A program made the position numbers and the translations under genes. Shown piece by piece: positions 55,839 through 64,000 of a stretch of DNA of 64,000 nucleotides. The DNA is taken from positions 62,001 to 126,000 of the forward strand of contig DCUJ01000001.1 of NCBI GenBank assembly GCA_002328495.1, in the 5' to 3' direction. A model generated the notes under the pieces. That model saw nothing but the letters and a program-made list of their open reading frames with translations. It searched no databases and was not told the origin of the DNA. Origin of the DNA: Sulfurospirillum sp. UBA2217 (GTDB lineage Bacteria > Campylobacterota > Campylobacteria > Campylobacterales > Sulfurospirillaceae). Every line of letters begins with the position of its first letter. Within the stretch, counting starts at the first letter, position 1.

Positions 55839-56588
55839 TTACAGACTGCACACATCAAAATAGCGTTGCCTAATCTGTTGATAAGAGGCATCGTTTTTGA
55901 AACGTCTGATTTCTTGATTGATGGTATCCATATGTTTTGCAAAAGGGGATTGTTTTGTGATGGCTATTTTCAGGTCGATTTTTTTCAACGAAGGGGAGAT
56001 AATGGTGTAGTTTTTATCTTTATAAAGCTCTTTATGCGCGCTACAAAAGGCTATCTTTGAAGCAATCATCACATCAATGCGTTTGCTCATGAGCTTTTTA
56101 ATATTGGTTTGGATTTCATCGGCAGGTTCGATGTGAATTTGTTGATTGAGAATGGCTTCTTGAAATTCATCACTGTATTTTGAGCCATTGACGGTGCCTA
56201 TCTTTAATCCTTGCAAAGAGTGCAACCCTTTGTAGGGAAGTATCGTATCGGCGCGTGTGATAAAGACAATTTCATCGTAAAAAAGAGGCGCACTGAAGAT
56301 AAAATCTTCTTGGCGCTCTTTGGTCTCAATGGTTAGCATCAGTCCATCGACTTTGCCTTCTTTGGCAAGAAGGAGGGCTCGTTTCCATGGGTGTAGGGTG
56401 AGTTTGAGTTCCACTGTGTGAAAAATGTGTTGTAGCACCTCCACAACAGCTCCTTTGGTAGGTTCAAATGAGGGTTCACCATAAGTGTAGGGGGGCCAAG
56501 GGTCTTCAACGAGATGGATACGCTTAGGGAGGTCACACCATCCATACAGGGTTACGATACAGGTTAAAATGAAGATGCAACGCTTCAT
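55839..56588 (-). CDS. Family 3 extracellular substrate-binding protein
   Basis: The 249-residue protein has a signal peptide and a typical SBP_bac_3 pattern: EDPWPPYTYGEP, VVEVLQHIF, KVDGLMLTIETKERQEDFIFSAPLFYDEIVFI, LKIGTVNGSKYSDEF and RIDVMIASKIAF. No permease is nearby, so it is likely a sensor or periplasmic receptor for a small solute. It overlaps the GGDEF/EAL gene by 4 bp and ends the arsC operon. Stop-to-start distance to the next gene downstream is 90 bp. Confidence 0.85.
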   Translation of the reverse strand: MKRCIFILTCIVTLYGWCDLPKRIHLVEDPWPPYTYGEPSFEPTKGAVVEVLQHIFHTVELKLTLHPWKRALLLAKEGKVDGLMLTIETKERQEDFIFSAPLFYDEIVFITRADTILPYKGLHSLQGLKIGTVNGSKYSDEFQEAILNQQIHIEPADEIQTNIKKLMSKRIDVMIASKIAFCSAHKELYKDKNYTIISPSLKKIDLKIAITKQSPFAKHMDTINQEIRRFKNDASYQQIRQRYFDVCSL

Positions 56589-58609
56589 GGAAGCTCCCTT
56601 TGTGTCTTTGGATGAGGCTTTCCGATGTAATAACCTTGTGAGTAGTCAATACCAATGGCCTGAATATATTGAAAAATTTCCTCAGAAGAGACGTATTCTG
56701 CAACGGTTTTAATATGAAGGGATTGTGCAAAATGCACAATGGTTTTAACGATGAGTTGTGCATTTTTATCTGTAACGATATTTTGAATCAAAGAGCCATC
56801 AATTTTAAGGTAATTCACATCTAAATGGATGAGGTGCTCAAAGTTAGAATAGCCACTCCCAAAATCATCAATAGCAATTTCAACCCCAATGCGCTTAGCT
56901 TCGGCTATGAATTCTTTAACCACATCAAAGTTCTCAATCCCCTCTTGTTCGGTGATTTCAAACGTCATTCGATGACCTATGCCATTTTGTTCAATGACAT
57001 TCAAAAGCCACGCACAAAAATCTTTACGTATCATATCGTTGGCGGTAATGTTAATCGCGATAGAATCATGTGGATGTGTTTTAAGGTGCGCAATCACCTT
57101 CATCGCCATGTGTGCCGATAAATGATGATACGTATTGGATTTTTTGGAGACCTCTAAAAAATCCAACGGTGGGATAATAGTCCCTTTGTACTGAATGCGC
57201 ATTAAGGCTTCATGTTTTGTAATCGCACCTTCTTTATGCGAGAATATGGGTTGGAAGTAAGGGATAACTGTGTTTTCTTTGATAGCGTGTTTGATAAGAT
57301 TGAGGGTATAAATATTTTTTTCATACGCCTTAATGATGGGAAGCTCATCGGAGTAATGAACAAGAGGCTCTTTAGAATTTTTGGCATGCTTTAGAGCAAC
57401 CAAAGCGCATGTCATAGATTTGCTAGGGGTTTCTTGGATGGGGGCAATACCAATAGAAATGCCAAAGCTTAGTAAGGTTCCATCATTGTTGAATTCTTCA
57501 TTTGAAAATTCACTGGCAAAGCATTGGAGTTTGTCTACAAATTCTTCAAAGGTGTTGTGCTGAGTTGCTACGATAGCAAATTCATCACCATGGAGGCGGT
57601 AGAGTCTAAAACAAGGTTCGCTAAAGGAGTGAACAAGGTACGTTGCTGTGTAGCGTAAAATAGCATCACCCACATCGACACCAAAAAAATTATTGGCTTC
57701 TTTAAAATTCTCTAAATCTAAAATAGCCAATGTGTGATGGTTACTATTTTTTAAATCATCCAGAAGCTTTTGTTTTGAATAGAGTTGGGTGAGGGCATCG
57801 TAGTTGGCTCTTAGGTGGAGTTGTGCGATGAGTTTAGCGATGTGCTTGTGAAAGTACTCTGAAAGTTGACCTATTTCTGTTTGGCTAAAGGCTAAAGTTT
57901 TTTCAGATGAGAACGTGGGTTCGTTCACATCCATGATCTCCATATGATGCAATAATACGCCAATAGGTTTAACAACGGTTCGATCAATTTGATACCATAC
58001 AATGGTGAGCATTCCTAAGGTCATCAGAAAAAAAACAACCGCTTGAAGGTAAAAGTAGTTTAAAAAAGATTCATCCACACTCTCTTGCAGTAGCATGGAC
58101 TGAGCTCTTAAGTAGTCATTTTCTCGTTTGATTTTGGCATCGATATGCTCAAGTGAATACCCAACGTTAAGTGTAGCAATGAGCTCATGACGAAAAAAAA
58201 TGGGTATCTCTTTGTGTAAAATAGTAGGTGTCATGCAGTTTCGCATTGCAGTTGCAATATTTTTTTGCGATACGGTGTCTGTAATTTCAAGAGTACAAAG
58301 CCCCTCGTGGTTTAAAAAATTTGAAATTTTTGATTGGATAGCATCGTAGTCAAGATTGTAAGCATCAAGGGCAATGACTTGGGCAACGAGTTTAAAATAC
58401 TCTTCCAAATGCGACTCACTGGCTTTTTTTTGGACGGTTTCATTTTCTTGGGTAGACCTTTTGACGATGAGTGCATTGGAAGTGGCTATTTGCATCTTGA
58501 TGTGATGCGTGTTGCGTACCCAAAAGAGGAAAAAGATAGCAATAAATGAGACGATGACCATTGTCACGATGGTAAAAAGTTTAAATTTTATAGAGTGTCG
58601 ATTGAACAT
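56585..58609 (-). CDS. Membrane GGDEF/EAL protein, likely c-di-GMP phosphodiesterase
   Basis: The 674-residue protein has two membrane helices (about 12-32 and 200-220) around a periplasmic sensor region. A GGDEF domain (about 285-420) has HGDEF instead of GGDEF and lacks the RxxD inhibitory site, so it is probably weak or inactive as a cyclase. The EAL domain (about 440-670) keeps KHEALMRI, the FEITEQE helix, DDFGSGYSN and KIDGS, so phosphodiesterase activity is likely. ATG at 58609 with AAAGGA upstream is chosen over the 58681 frame start. It overlaps the binding protein gene by 4 bp. Confidence 0.9.
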   Translation of the reverse strand: MFNRHSIKFKLFTIVTMVIVSFIAIFFLFWVRNTHHIKMQIATSNALIVKRSTQENETVQKKASESHLEEYFKLVAQVIALDAYNLDYDAIQSKISNFLNHEGLCTLEITDTVSQKNIATAMRNCMTPTILHKEIPIFFRHELIATLNVGYSLEHIDAKIKRENDYLRAQSMLLQESVDESFLNYFYLQAVVFFLMTLGMLTIVWYQIDRTVVKPIGVLLHHMEIMDVNEPTFSSEKTLAFSQTEIGQLSEYFHKHIAKLIAQLHLRANYDALTQLYSKQKLLDDLKNSNHHTLAILDLENFKEANNFFGVDVGDAILRYTATYLVHSFSEPCFRLYRLHGDEFAIVATQHNTFEEFVDKLQCFASEFSNEEFNNDGTLLSFGISIGIAPIQETPSKSMTCALVALKHAKNSKEPLVHYSDELPIIKAYEKNIYTLNLIKHAIKENTVIPYFQPIFSHKEGAITKHEALMRIQYKGTIIPPLDFLEVSKKSNTYHHLSAHMAMKVIAHLKTHPHDSIAINITANDMIRKDFCAWLLNVIEQNGIGHRMTFEITEQEGIENFDVVKEFIAEAKRIGVEIAIDDFGSGYSNFEHLIHLDVNYLKIDGSLIQNIVTDKNAQLIVKTIVHFAQSLHIKTVAEYVSSEEIFQYIQAIGIDYSQGYYIGKPHPKTQRELP

Positions 58610-58631
58610 GGTTTTTCCTTTACAGCAGCGA

Positions 58632-59465
58632 TCATTTGTTTTCACTGACCTGTAGTGTTGATAAACGATCATAGACCTCAACAGGTTTGGCTTCGAATCC
58701 TACAATACCACCTTCAAGCGAGGAGTTGGATTTAAAGTCCATGAGGGCTTTTTTAATTTTTTCAGCAAGGGCAACAGGAAGATGAGGTGCACCTACGATA
58801 GCATCGTAAGGAATCTCTTCTGTCGTTGCAAGAATCTTTAACGAATCACCAATTTCTTCTTTCATGACCTCATACGTTCCTTCATAAACCGCCCCTGCAT
58901 CAATAGAGTTCTCCAAGAGAGCACGAATAATTTTTGGATGTTTTTTGAGCATAAAAACATGTGAAAAATCTTTTTCAGAATCAATCCCCACCTCTTTCAA
59001 AAGCATGTGTGGATAAAAGTACCCCGAAGTAGACTCTTTATCGGTAAACCCAAAACGTTTACCTCTCAGATCACTCAGCTCATGTATTGTGCCATCATTG
59101 CGTGCAACAATAAGCCCTCGATAGGTACATGTAGGCATATTTTTTTCATTCCTAATTTGAATCGTTGCTAGGTATTGGGTGGCATGGATACGTTGACGAA
59201 TGGTAGCAAAAAGTTTGGGTGATATGGATGCAACATCGACTTTTTGAGACTCCATCAAGGTTGCCAAATGGGTGTAATCATTGGAAACGACAAAAACAAT
59301 TTCTACTCCAAGTTCTTTTTCCAAATAGGCTAAGAGTTCGCTGTAAACCTTGTGAAGTTCGGTAGCTTCTTTGTAAGGATTGACACCAAAAAAAAGCTTT
59401 GGGTCTGCACAGCTAGATGAGAGTAACAAGAAGATAGCACAAAGAGCGTGTTTAAGCCGTTTCAT
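58632..59465 (-). CDS. PhnD/AioX-like phosphate/phosphonate-type binding lipoprotein
   Basis: The 277-residue protein has a lipoprotein signal (lipobox LSSSC) and the PhnD-family pattern: FFGVNPYKEATEL, LLAYLEKELGVEI, VDVASISPKLFA, GKRFGFTDKESTSGYFYP and ENSIDAGAVYEGTYE. Related proteins bind phosphonate, phosphite or, in AioX, arsenite. A Cys in PTCTYRG lies close to the expected ligand pocket, but its role is unproven. No ABC permease is adjacent; the neighbours are c-di-GMP enzymes. ATG at 59465 overlaps the cyclase stop by 14 bp. Confidence 0.82.
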   Translation of the reverse strand: MKRLKHALCAIFLLLSSSCADPKLFFGVNPYKEATELHKVYSELLAYLEKELGVEIVFVVSNDYTHLATLMESQKVDVASISPKLFATIRQRIHATQYLATIQIRNEKNMPTCTYRGLIVARNDGTIHELSDLRGKRFGFTDKESTSGYFYPHMLLKEVGIDSEKDFSHVFMLKKHPKIIRALLENSIDAGAVYEGTYEVMKEEIGDSLKILATTEEIPYDAIVGAPHLPVALAEKIKKALMDFKSNSSLEGGIVGFEAKPVEVYDRLSTLQVSENK

Positions 59466-60915
59466 TTTCGATCCTGTTTCTACCAAGATGTTTGGCACGG
59501 TATAAAGCATCGTCTGCACGTTTGCATAAACTGCGTTCAGTATCATGTGTTTTGTACGTTGCGATACCAAAGCTTGCCGTTAGGTGAATGTCAAGAATAA
59601 ACCGAAAAGCGTCAATTTTTTCTTGCACGACGTTGGCAAGTTCAATCGCTCCTTTATTGTTGGTCATAGGTAAAATCATTAAAAATTCTTCACCACCCCA
59701 TCGTCCTACACTGTCTGTTTGGCGAATACTATTTTTTAAAATAAGGGCAAATTCTTGTAAGATGGCATCACCTGTATCATGCCCGTAGGTATCATTGATT
59801 TTTTTAAACATATCGATATCGATGAGGATAATGGACAAGGAAACTCCTCTTGAGGCTTCTTTTAGCTTCATTTCGAGCACATCATCGAGTCTCCGCCTAT
59901 TGGCTATGGTGGTGAGCGCATCGGTGTGACTCAATTCTAAAAAATGCGCTTGTGTTTCACTCATTTTTTGAACAATTTTTAAAAAAAGAGCACTGATTTT
60001 TTTAACTTCTGAAGAGGTGTTCCCTGCCATCATTTTTTTAACAGTATTGGTAAATGATTCTACGGATATTTTGGTTTCATTAAAATCAAACAAAAGTTCC
60101 ATAAAGGTGTTGTAGTGTTTTAAATACCTAAAGATGATGCTATGAGTTAAAATCCCAAAAGGAATAAAGAGAATTATAAAACCCATCAGGAGATTTGTTC
60201 GTGTCTTTGCAATCGCATCAAGTTCATCGTGAGATTTAAGTTGCACATACACATTGATATCGTCCATGCTTCCATTGTCCAATGCTGTATGCAAAGGGAT
60301 TGCGTCGTGTGCAATCTCTTTTTGGGCGTCTGTTGCTTTTGAATGAAAATCTATCCCATAATGTGTGCCTATAACCAAGTTGTTAAGAAATTCATCGTTG
60401 AGCTCAATGGCGACGGCGATGACACCTTGGGGTGCACTCGTGTTGCTTTTGATGTGTCTTGCAACGATAAGCATTGGTACATTATCTACCATGTCTATCC
60501 CAATAAACGTATGATGATAAAACGCTTTTTGAAAATAAACCGCATGTTTTATATTGTCTCCAAAACGAAATTCCGCTTCTCCTCTAGCGATAACAACCCC
60601 TTTTGCGTTGATGAACTGAATGGTATCGGCATATTTTGGGATAAACAATTTTGCCCATCCATGGAGTAAATCTACATCGTGGCTTAGCATTCCTGTTGAA
60701 ACTTCTTGCGCATTTTGGAGGATGTCAACTGTTTTTCTCAAAGTATCTAACGCCGTTTCAAAGCGACGTTGCACAATGGTAGATTCGATAAAAAGGCGTT
60801 CTTTAAACGCGCTTTCTTGCGATTCATAGAGGGCTTGGATTTGGTAGATCCCCACCCCTAAAATAGCAAGACCATGAACCATGAAAAGGAGAAGAATTTT
60901 AGAATAAAATTTCAT
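59452..60915 (-). CDS. Membrane diguanylate cyclase with periplasmic sensor domain
   Basis: The 487-residue protein has two membrane helices (about 7-25 and 243-265) around a large periplasmic domain of the dCACHE type (AKLFIPKYADTIQFINAKGVV). The GGDEF domain (about 330-485) has GGEEF in RWGGEEFLMI and the RxxD inhibitory site (RQTD, five residues before). So it makes c-di-GMP with product feedback. The ATG shares 4 bp with the arsC stop. Confidence 0.93.
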   Translation of the reverse strand: MKFYSKILLLFMVHGLAILGVGIYQIQALYESQESAFKERLFIESTIVQRRFETALDTLRKTVDILQNAQEVSTGMLSHDVDLLHGWAKLFIPKYADTIQFINAKGVVIARGEAEFRFGDNIKHAVYFQKAFYHHTFIGIDMVDNVPMLIVARHIKSNTSAPQGVIAVAIELNDEFLNNLVIGTHYGIDFHSKATDAQKEIAHDAIPLHTALDNGSMDDINVYVQLKSHDELDAIAKTRTNLLMGFIILFIPFGILTHSIIFRYLKHYNTFMELLFDFNETKISVESFTNTVKKMMAGNTSSEVKKISALFLKIVQKMSETQAHFLELSHTDALTTIANRRRLDDVLEMKLKEASRGVSLSIILIDIDMFKKINDTYGHDTGDAILQEFALILKNSIRQTDSVGRWGGEEFLMILPMTNNKGAIELANVVQEKIDAFRFILDIHLTASFGIATYKTHDTERSLCKRADDALYRAKHLGRNRIENETA

Positions 60916-61343
60916 TTCATTACATGTACCGACTCAATAAATGCAAAAATAGCATGTTTGATGTCATACATGACAGCTTTGGTTTGTTCTAGTTTTTCTT
61001 CATGGCTTCCCGTAAACATACTGGGGTCTTTAAAGCTCCAATGCAATCGCTCCGCCTGCCCTGGGAAAATAGGACAACGCTCAGAACTGCTCTCATCACA
61101 TACCGTCACAACATAATGAAACAATTTGCCTTCTTTAAACAAATCAAAAACAGAGCTTGTCTCATGATCTGATATATCGAGCCCTTCTTCTTTTAAAGCT
61201 TCTACGGCAAGGGGATTGAGAGTGCCTGGTTCAAACCCTGCACTAAAAGCAGCGAAAGATTCTCCACCGTATTTGCGCAACAATGCTTCTGCCATTTGAC
61301 TTCTAGCACTGTTATGAATGCACACAAAAAGGACTTTATACAT
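60912..61343 (-). CDS. arsC: Thioredoxin-type arsenate reductase / low-molecular-weight phosphatase family
   Basis: This 143-residue LMW-phosphatase-fold protein has the P-loop C-x5-R as CIHNSARSQ (Cys8, Arg14) and the DPS motif. The redox pair Cys82 and Cys90 corresponds to the triple-cysteine mechanism of thioredoxin-linked ArsC, which reduces arsenate to arsenite. No arsB/acr3/arsR is in the window. It leads an operon with two c-di-GMP proteins and two binding proteins. The ribosome site AGGAG sits in a hairpin (61349-61370). The gene could also act on another oxyanion. Confidence 0.88.
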   Translation of the reverse strand: MYKVLFVCIHNSARSQMAEALLRKYGGESFAAFSAGFEPGTLNPLAVEALKEEGLDISDHETSSVFDLFKEGKLFHYVVTVCDESSSERCPIFPGQAERLHWSFKDPSMFTGSHEEKLEQTKAVMYDIKHAIFAFIESVHVMK

Positions 61344-61348
61344 AAGAG

Positions 61349-61370
61349 ACTCCTAAGGTTTGATAGGAGT
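61349..61370 (-). promoter_or_regulatory. Hairpin masking the arsC ribosome binding site
   Basis: On the minus strand, ACTCCTA and TAGGAGT are separated by an eight-base loop. The second arm contains AGGAG, 6 bp before the arsC ATG, so closing the stem would block translation. The dyad could also be an operator for a repressor. Confidence 0.6.
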
Positions 61371-61449
61371 ACATCATAGTGAAAATGGGATACAAATTAA
61401 TTACAACGTGTGGTAGATGAAAAAAGAAGAAGGTTTTGGTGTCAGTTTG

Positions 61450-61872
61450 CTAGGAAATCTTTGTTTCTATTCCTAAAGCTAAGAGTTCATTGGAGGTGTA
61501 AGGGATGAAGACTTTGTTACCTTCGCTATCGACATTCACATACGTGACTGTGGCACTGGTTACATGTAAACATCTTCGATTGCCATCGTATGAGCGTTCG
61601 GCGTTGACTTCGATTTGGGTGGTGATAGATGTTTTGCCAACTTTGATGATTTTAGCGTAGCAGCTTAAAACATCCCCTACTTTGACAGCTTCTTTAAATT
61701 CAAGAGAGTTTACGGCTACGGTAACCACGCGTCCGACATTAAGGTCCCTTGCGGCAAGGCTTCCTGCGATGTCAATTTGCGACATAATCCAGCCTCCAAA
61801 GATATTACCTGAGGGGTTGGTGTCTTTAGGCATGGCGACGATTTTAATGCGGGGTTCTCCCATATTACACAT
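61450..61872 (-). CDS. Acyl-CoA thioesterase (hotdog fold, YciA-like)
   Basis: The 140-residue protein begins IVAMPKDTNPSGNIFGGWIMSQID and continues AGSLAARDLNVGRVVTVAVNSLEF, VGDVLSCYAKI, typical of the BFIT/YciA acyl-CoA thioesterases. It hydrolyses acyl-CoA thioesters in the cytosol; chain length is not predictable. It is a monocistronic gene between arsC and the two-component pair, read in the same direction. An iterated palindrome encodes Leu-His-Val at 61560. Confidence 0.92.
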   Translation of the reverse strand: MCNMGEPRIKIVAMPKDTNPSGNIFGGWIMSQIDIAGSLAARDLNVGRVVTVAVNSLEFKEAVKVGDVLSCYAKIIKVGKTSITTQIEVNAERSYDGNRRCLHVTSATVTYVNVDSEGNKVFIPYTSNELLALGIETKIS

Positions 61873-61904
61873 GGTAAGCCTTTGTATGTCTATTTAGGAG
61901 AGAA

Positions 61905-63302
61905 TCATACCACTAATTGGTTTGAAGGTAATTGAAATGAAAAATCAGATCCCACGCCTAAGGTGCTTTGTATTTCTAGGCTTGTGTTGTGGAGTTTGAG
62001 GATGTAGCTCACAAGGGCTAAGCCCAGTCCCATGGAGTTATCCCATGAGTGGGTGTTGGTACGGTAAAATTTTTGGGTGACACGTTCGATTTCATAAGGC
62101 TTGATGCCAATGCCAAAATCTTTTACATGTAAGGTATTGTTGTCTAAAAAAACTTCAACGGTGTCGTCGGAATATTTGAGCGCATTGTCAATGAGATTGG
62201 AGATGACAATGTCCATCATGGTACGATCAGCGGTAATGATATGTTCACTCATTTTCAGGCTAATGGTGCGTTGTGGGTATTTTTCGCGAAAGCTCTGAAC
62301 ACTCTCAGCAACCGTTTTGGCGACATCAAAGGTGCTGTTTTGTGTGTTAAAATCCCCATTTTCAAATTTGGTTGCTAAGGTTAGGCGGTCTATCATGGCA
62401 GAGATTTTTTGACCATTTTGAACGATTTTCCCCAAAAAACGCTCTTTGATTTGAGGGGCAGCATTGGGGTCATCGATTAGGGTTTGGGCATACCCCATGA
62501 TGGATGCAATAGGGTTTTTAAATTCATGGCTAATCGCAGAGATGACATCAGAGCGTTGTTTGCTGATGAGCTTGATTTTGGCGGTATATTTGCGTTTTTG
62601 CTTCTCACGTTTTTCGAGCTTTGTTGCCAGCTTTTTAAGGTAATTGGCAATTTCAAAAAATTCAAAACTAAAGTGAGAAGCGATACCTATTTTATACTCT
62701 TTATCGGCAATCATTTGTAAATTTGCGATAATAGTATCGATCTCTTTGCGGATTTTTTGGCTGAACAGATAGGCACCATATAAACCCACTAAAATGGAGA
62801 GGGCAAAGATAAGTGCACTTTTAATCCACAAATCATAAAAGTTGTGCATAATGCCATCCAAGCTAGAAGCAATGCGCACGAAAAATACATCTTCTGCTGA
62901 TGTGAAGCGATGGGCAACGTATAAAAAGTTTGTTTTAAGGGTATCAGAATAGCGAATGGCAAAACCATAGGTCTCTTTTTGCGCTTTGATGATCTCTTCT
63001 CTATGGAGGTGATTGTCCATTTTTCCTTCATCAAAATCACTCTCTGCTAAGACATTTCCAAGGCTATCTATGAGGGTAAAGCGTTTGTCCGTTTTGGCTT
63101 TAAGCTCTTTAGCAAAATGGTTTTTATCTTCAATGTAGGGCAGTTGCAATTTGATGATTTCGATGTCGGATTGAAGTTCTTGTGTATATTTTTCAAGGTT
63201 ACTCCCTTTAATGGCAAAGTAACTCACAAGGCTTGAGAGGACAAGTGCCGATAGGAAAAGAGTTAAAAGGGCGCGTACAAAGTGTTGATGGAGTTTTAGC
63301 AT
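61905..63302 (-). CDS. PhoR-type sensor histidine kinase
   Basis: The 465-residue protein has two membrane helices (about 10-30 and 162-180) around a periplasmic sensor domain of about 130 residues. A HAMP-like/coiled linker and HisKA domain follow with His259 (SAISHEFKNP), the N box in NLIDNALKYSDD, DFGIGI and SMGLGLALV. It overlaps the response regulator by 7 bp. Signal is unknown; phosphate or envelope stress fits the type. I recall a similar pair (PhosS/PhosR) for phosphate in C. jejuni, but identity is not established. Confidence 0.9.
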   Translation of the reverse strand: MLKLHQHFVRALLTLFLSALVLSSLVSYFAIKGSNLEKYTQELQSDIEIIKLQLPYIEDKNHFAKELKAKTDKRFTLIDSLGNVLAESDFDEGKMDNHLHREEIIKAQKETYGFAIRYSDTLKTNFLYVAHRFTSAEDVFFVRIASSLDGIMHNFYDLWIKSALIFALSILVGLYGAYLFSQKIRKEIDTIIANLQMIADKEYKIGIASHFSFEFFEIANYLKKLATKLEKREKQKRKYTAKIKLISKQRSDVISAISHEFKNPIASIMGYAQTLIDDPNAAPQIKERFLGKIVQNGQKISAMIDRLTLATKFENGDFNTQNSTFDVAKTVAESVQSFREKYPQRTISLKMSEHIITADRTMMDIVISNLIDNALKYSDDTVEVFLDNNTLHVKDFGIGIKPYEIERVTQKFYRTNTHSWDNSMGLGLALVSYILKLHNTSLEIQSTLGVGSDFSFQLPSNQLVV

Positions 63303-63970
63303 AAGGTATAACCTACACCCCAGATGGATTTGATGTACTCTTTGCTTTTGTCAGGGTCGATTTTGGCTTTGAGGCGATTGATGGCGACATTGACCGTTTT
63401 GTCTTGAAAAAACTCTTCATTTTTCCAAACCGTCTCTAGCAAAAATTCACGGCTCATCACCGAATTTTTATTTTCAATCATGGTGCGCAAAAGGTCAAAT
63501 TCCAATTTGGTCAGTTCGACCTCTTTGGTGTTGACATGTAAGCGGTGCGCATCCAAATCAAGGCAGAGATCGCGAAATGAAAGGATTTTTTGAGCTAAGG
63601 GAGAGGTGCGTTTTAAAATGGCTTTGATACGCAAAAGAAGCTCTTTCATATTGTAAGGCTTGGTGATATAATCATCTGCCCCACGTATAAAACCCTCTTC
63701 AATATGCGCTTCGCTATTTTTAGCGGTCACAAAAATGACTGCTTGGGAAAAGCCTTTTTCTTTCAAAGCTTTTACAAATTCGCTTCCCTCCACCCCAGGG
63801 AGATTTCTATCCACAATGAGAAGGTCGATAGGCTCTTCTTGAAGGCATTTTTCGACATTTTTGGTGTTTAAAAAGCCTAAGGTTTCATAGCCCTCTTTTT
63901 GGAGATGGTACTCCAAAAGTTCTAACAAATCCTCTTCATCTTCGATAATTAAAATGGTCTGTTTTTGCAT
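63296..63970 (-). CDS. PhoB-like OmpR-family response regulator
   Basis: The 224-residue protein has a receiver domain (acidic pocket EDEED at 10-14, phospho-acceptor Asp54 in IVDRNLPG, and the TKP motif with Lys near 103). A winged-helix domain follows (ELTKLEFDLLRTM, VNVAINRLKAKID, IWGVGYTL). ATG at 63970 is chosen over the frame start at 63985 because AAGGATAACA lies upstream. The pair would control transcription in response to the kinase signal; the target genes are not known. Confidence 0.93.
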   Translation of the reverse strand: MQKQTILIIEDEEDLLELLEYHLQKEGYETLGFLNTKNVEKCLQEEPIDLLIVDRNLPGVEGSEFVKALKEKGFSQAVIFVTAKNSEAHIEEGFIRGADDYITKPYNMKELLLRIKAILKRTSPLAQKILSFRDLCLDLDAHRLHVNTKEVELTKLEFDLLRTMIENKNSVMSREFLLETVWKNEEFFQDKTVNVAINRLKAKIDPDKSKEYIKSIWGVGYTLC

Positions 63971-64000
63971 TGTTATCCTTAACACGCTTCGAAGGCAAAG

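Noticed and set aside
58610..58681. Longer start of the GGDEF/EAL protein
   Set aside because: The added residues are non-hydrophobic and Cys-rich, and the first membrane helix follows naturally from ATG 58609, which has AAAGGA upstream.

Overview
The window is bacterial chromosome from the Campylobacterota (epsilonproteobacteria). It fits a Sulfurospirillum-like free-living organism best. The evidence is the gene order, the proteins and the AT-rich composition. From about 0.6 to 18 kb the order is purA, fliJ-like, motE-like, DUF507, carA, SafE-like protein, sensor kinase, response regulator, ccoNOQP, DUF4006, TPM protein, FixH, addB, addA, rplM, rpsI. As I recall it, Campylobacter jejuni keeps almost the same order (around Cj1498c to Cj1479c). 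The genus is an inference; no 16S gene is present.

Layout. 0-7.2 kb: purine and pyrimidine genes, flagellar accessory genes, a SafE-like membrane protein, and a PAS histidine kinase with its response regulator. 7.3-12 kb: the cbb3 oxidase operon with small accessory membrane proteins, one of only 29 residues. 12-18 kb: AddAB recombination nuclease and two ribosomal proteins. 18-24.5 kb: ferredoxin, purT, small conserved proteins, a candidate small RNA, a peptide-type binding protein, DUF4197 and a HAD phosphatase. 24.6-28.2 kb: one-chain pyruvate:ferredoxin oxidoreductase. 28-35 kb: small proteins, Na/Pi transporter, luxS, rhodanese, hemerythrin, CPA2 antiporter. 35-38.8 kb: an overlapping operon of PhoH, LpxH-like, patatin and dUTPase. 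38.8-40.7 kb: queD, queE, queC. 40.7-42.4 kb: a small accessory patch with a HepT/MntA toxin-antitoxin pair and a frameshifted membrane-anchored ORF. 42.4-45.6 kb: DASS transporter, DUF350, MFS. 45.7-52 kb: a 2-aminoethylphosphonate uptake and degradation operon (phnX, phnW, a membrane protein, binding protein, ATPase, fused permease). 52-55.8 kb: a diheme cytochrome next to a PhoX-like phosphatase. 55.8-61.3 kb: a five-gene operon joining a thioredoxin-type arsenate reductase, a diguanylate cyclase, a PhnD-like lipoprotein, a GGDEF/EAL protein and a second binding protein. 61.4-64 kb: thioesterase and a PhoR/PhoB-like two-component pair.

The most unusual feature runs across the whole window. 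The 10-bp palindrome TTACATGTAA occurs 27 times exactly by hand count, where base composition predicts about 0.2. Another 12 copies of the core TACATGTA have altered flanks. Inside genes it is used only in the two frames that avoid its stop codon (read as Leu-His-Val or Thr-Cys-Lys/Asn/Asp), and it is absent from the cco, ribosomal-protein and pyruvate oxidoreductase genes. It behaves like a highly iterated palindrome of the HIP1 kind, and I know of no description of it. Other leads are the arsC/c-di-GMP cassette with a hairpin over the arsC ribosome binding site, a candidate small RNA carrying an anti-Shine-Dalgarno CCUCC, a 42-bp element shared by that RNA and the pyruvate oxidoreductase gene, and an 11-bp tandem repeat between the redox-type two-component genes and ccoN.
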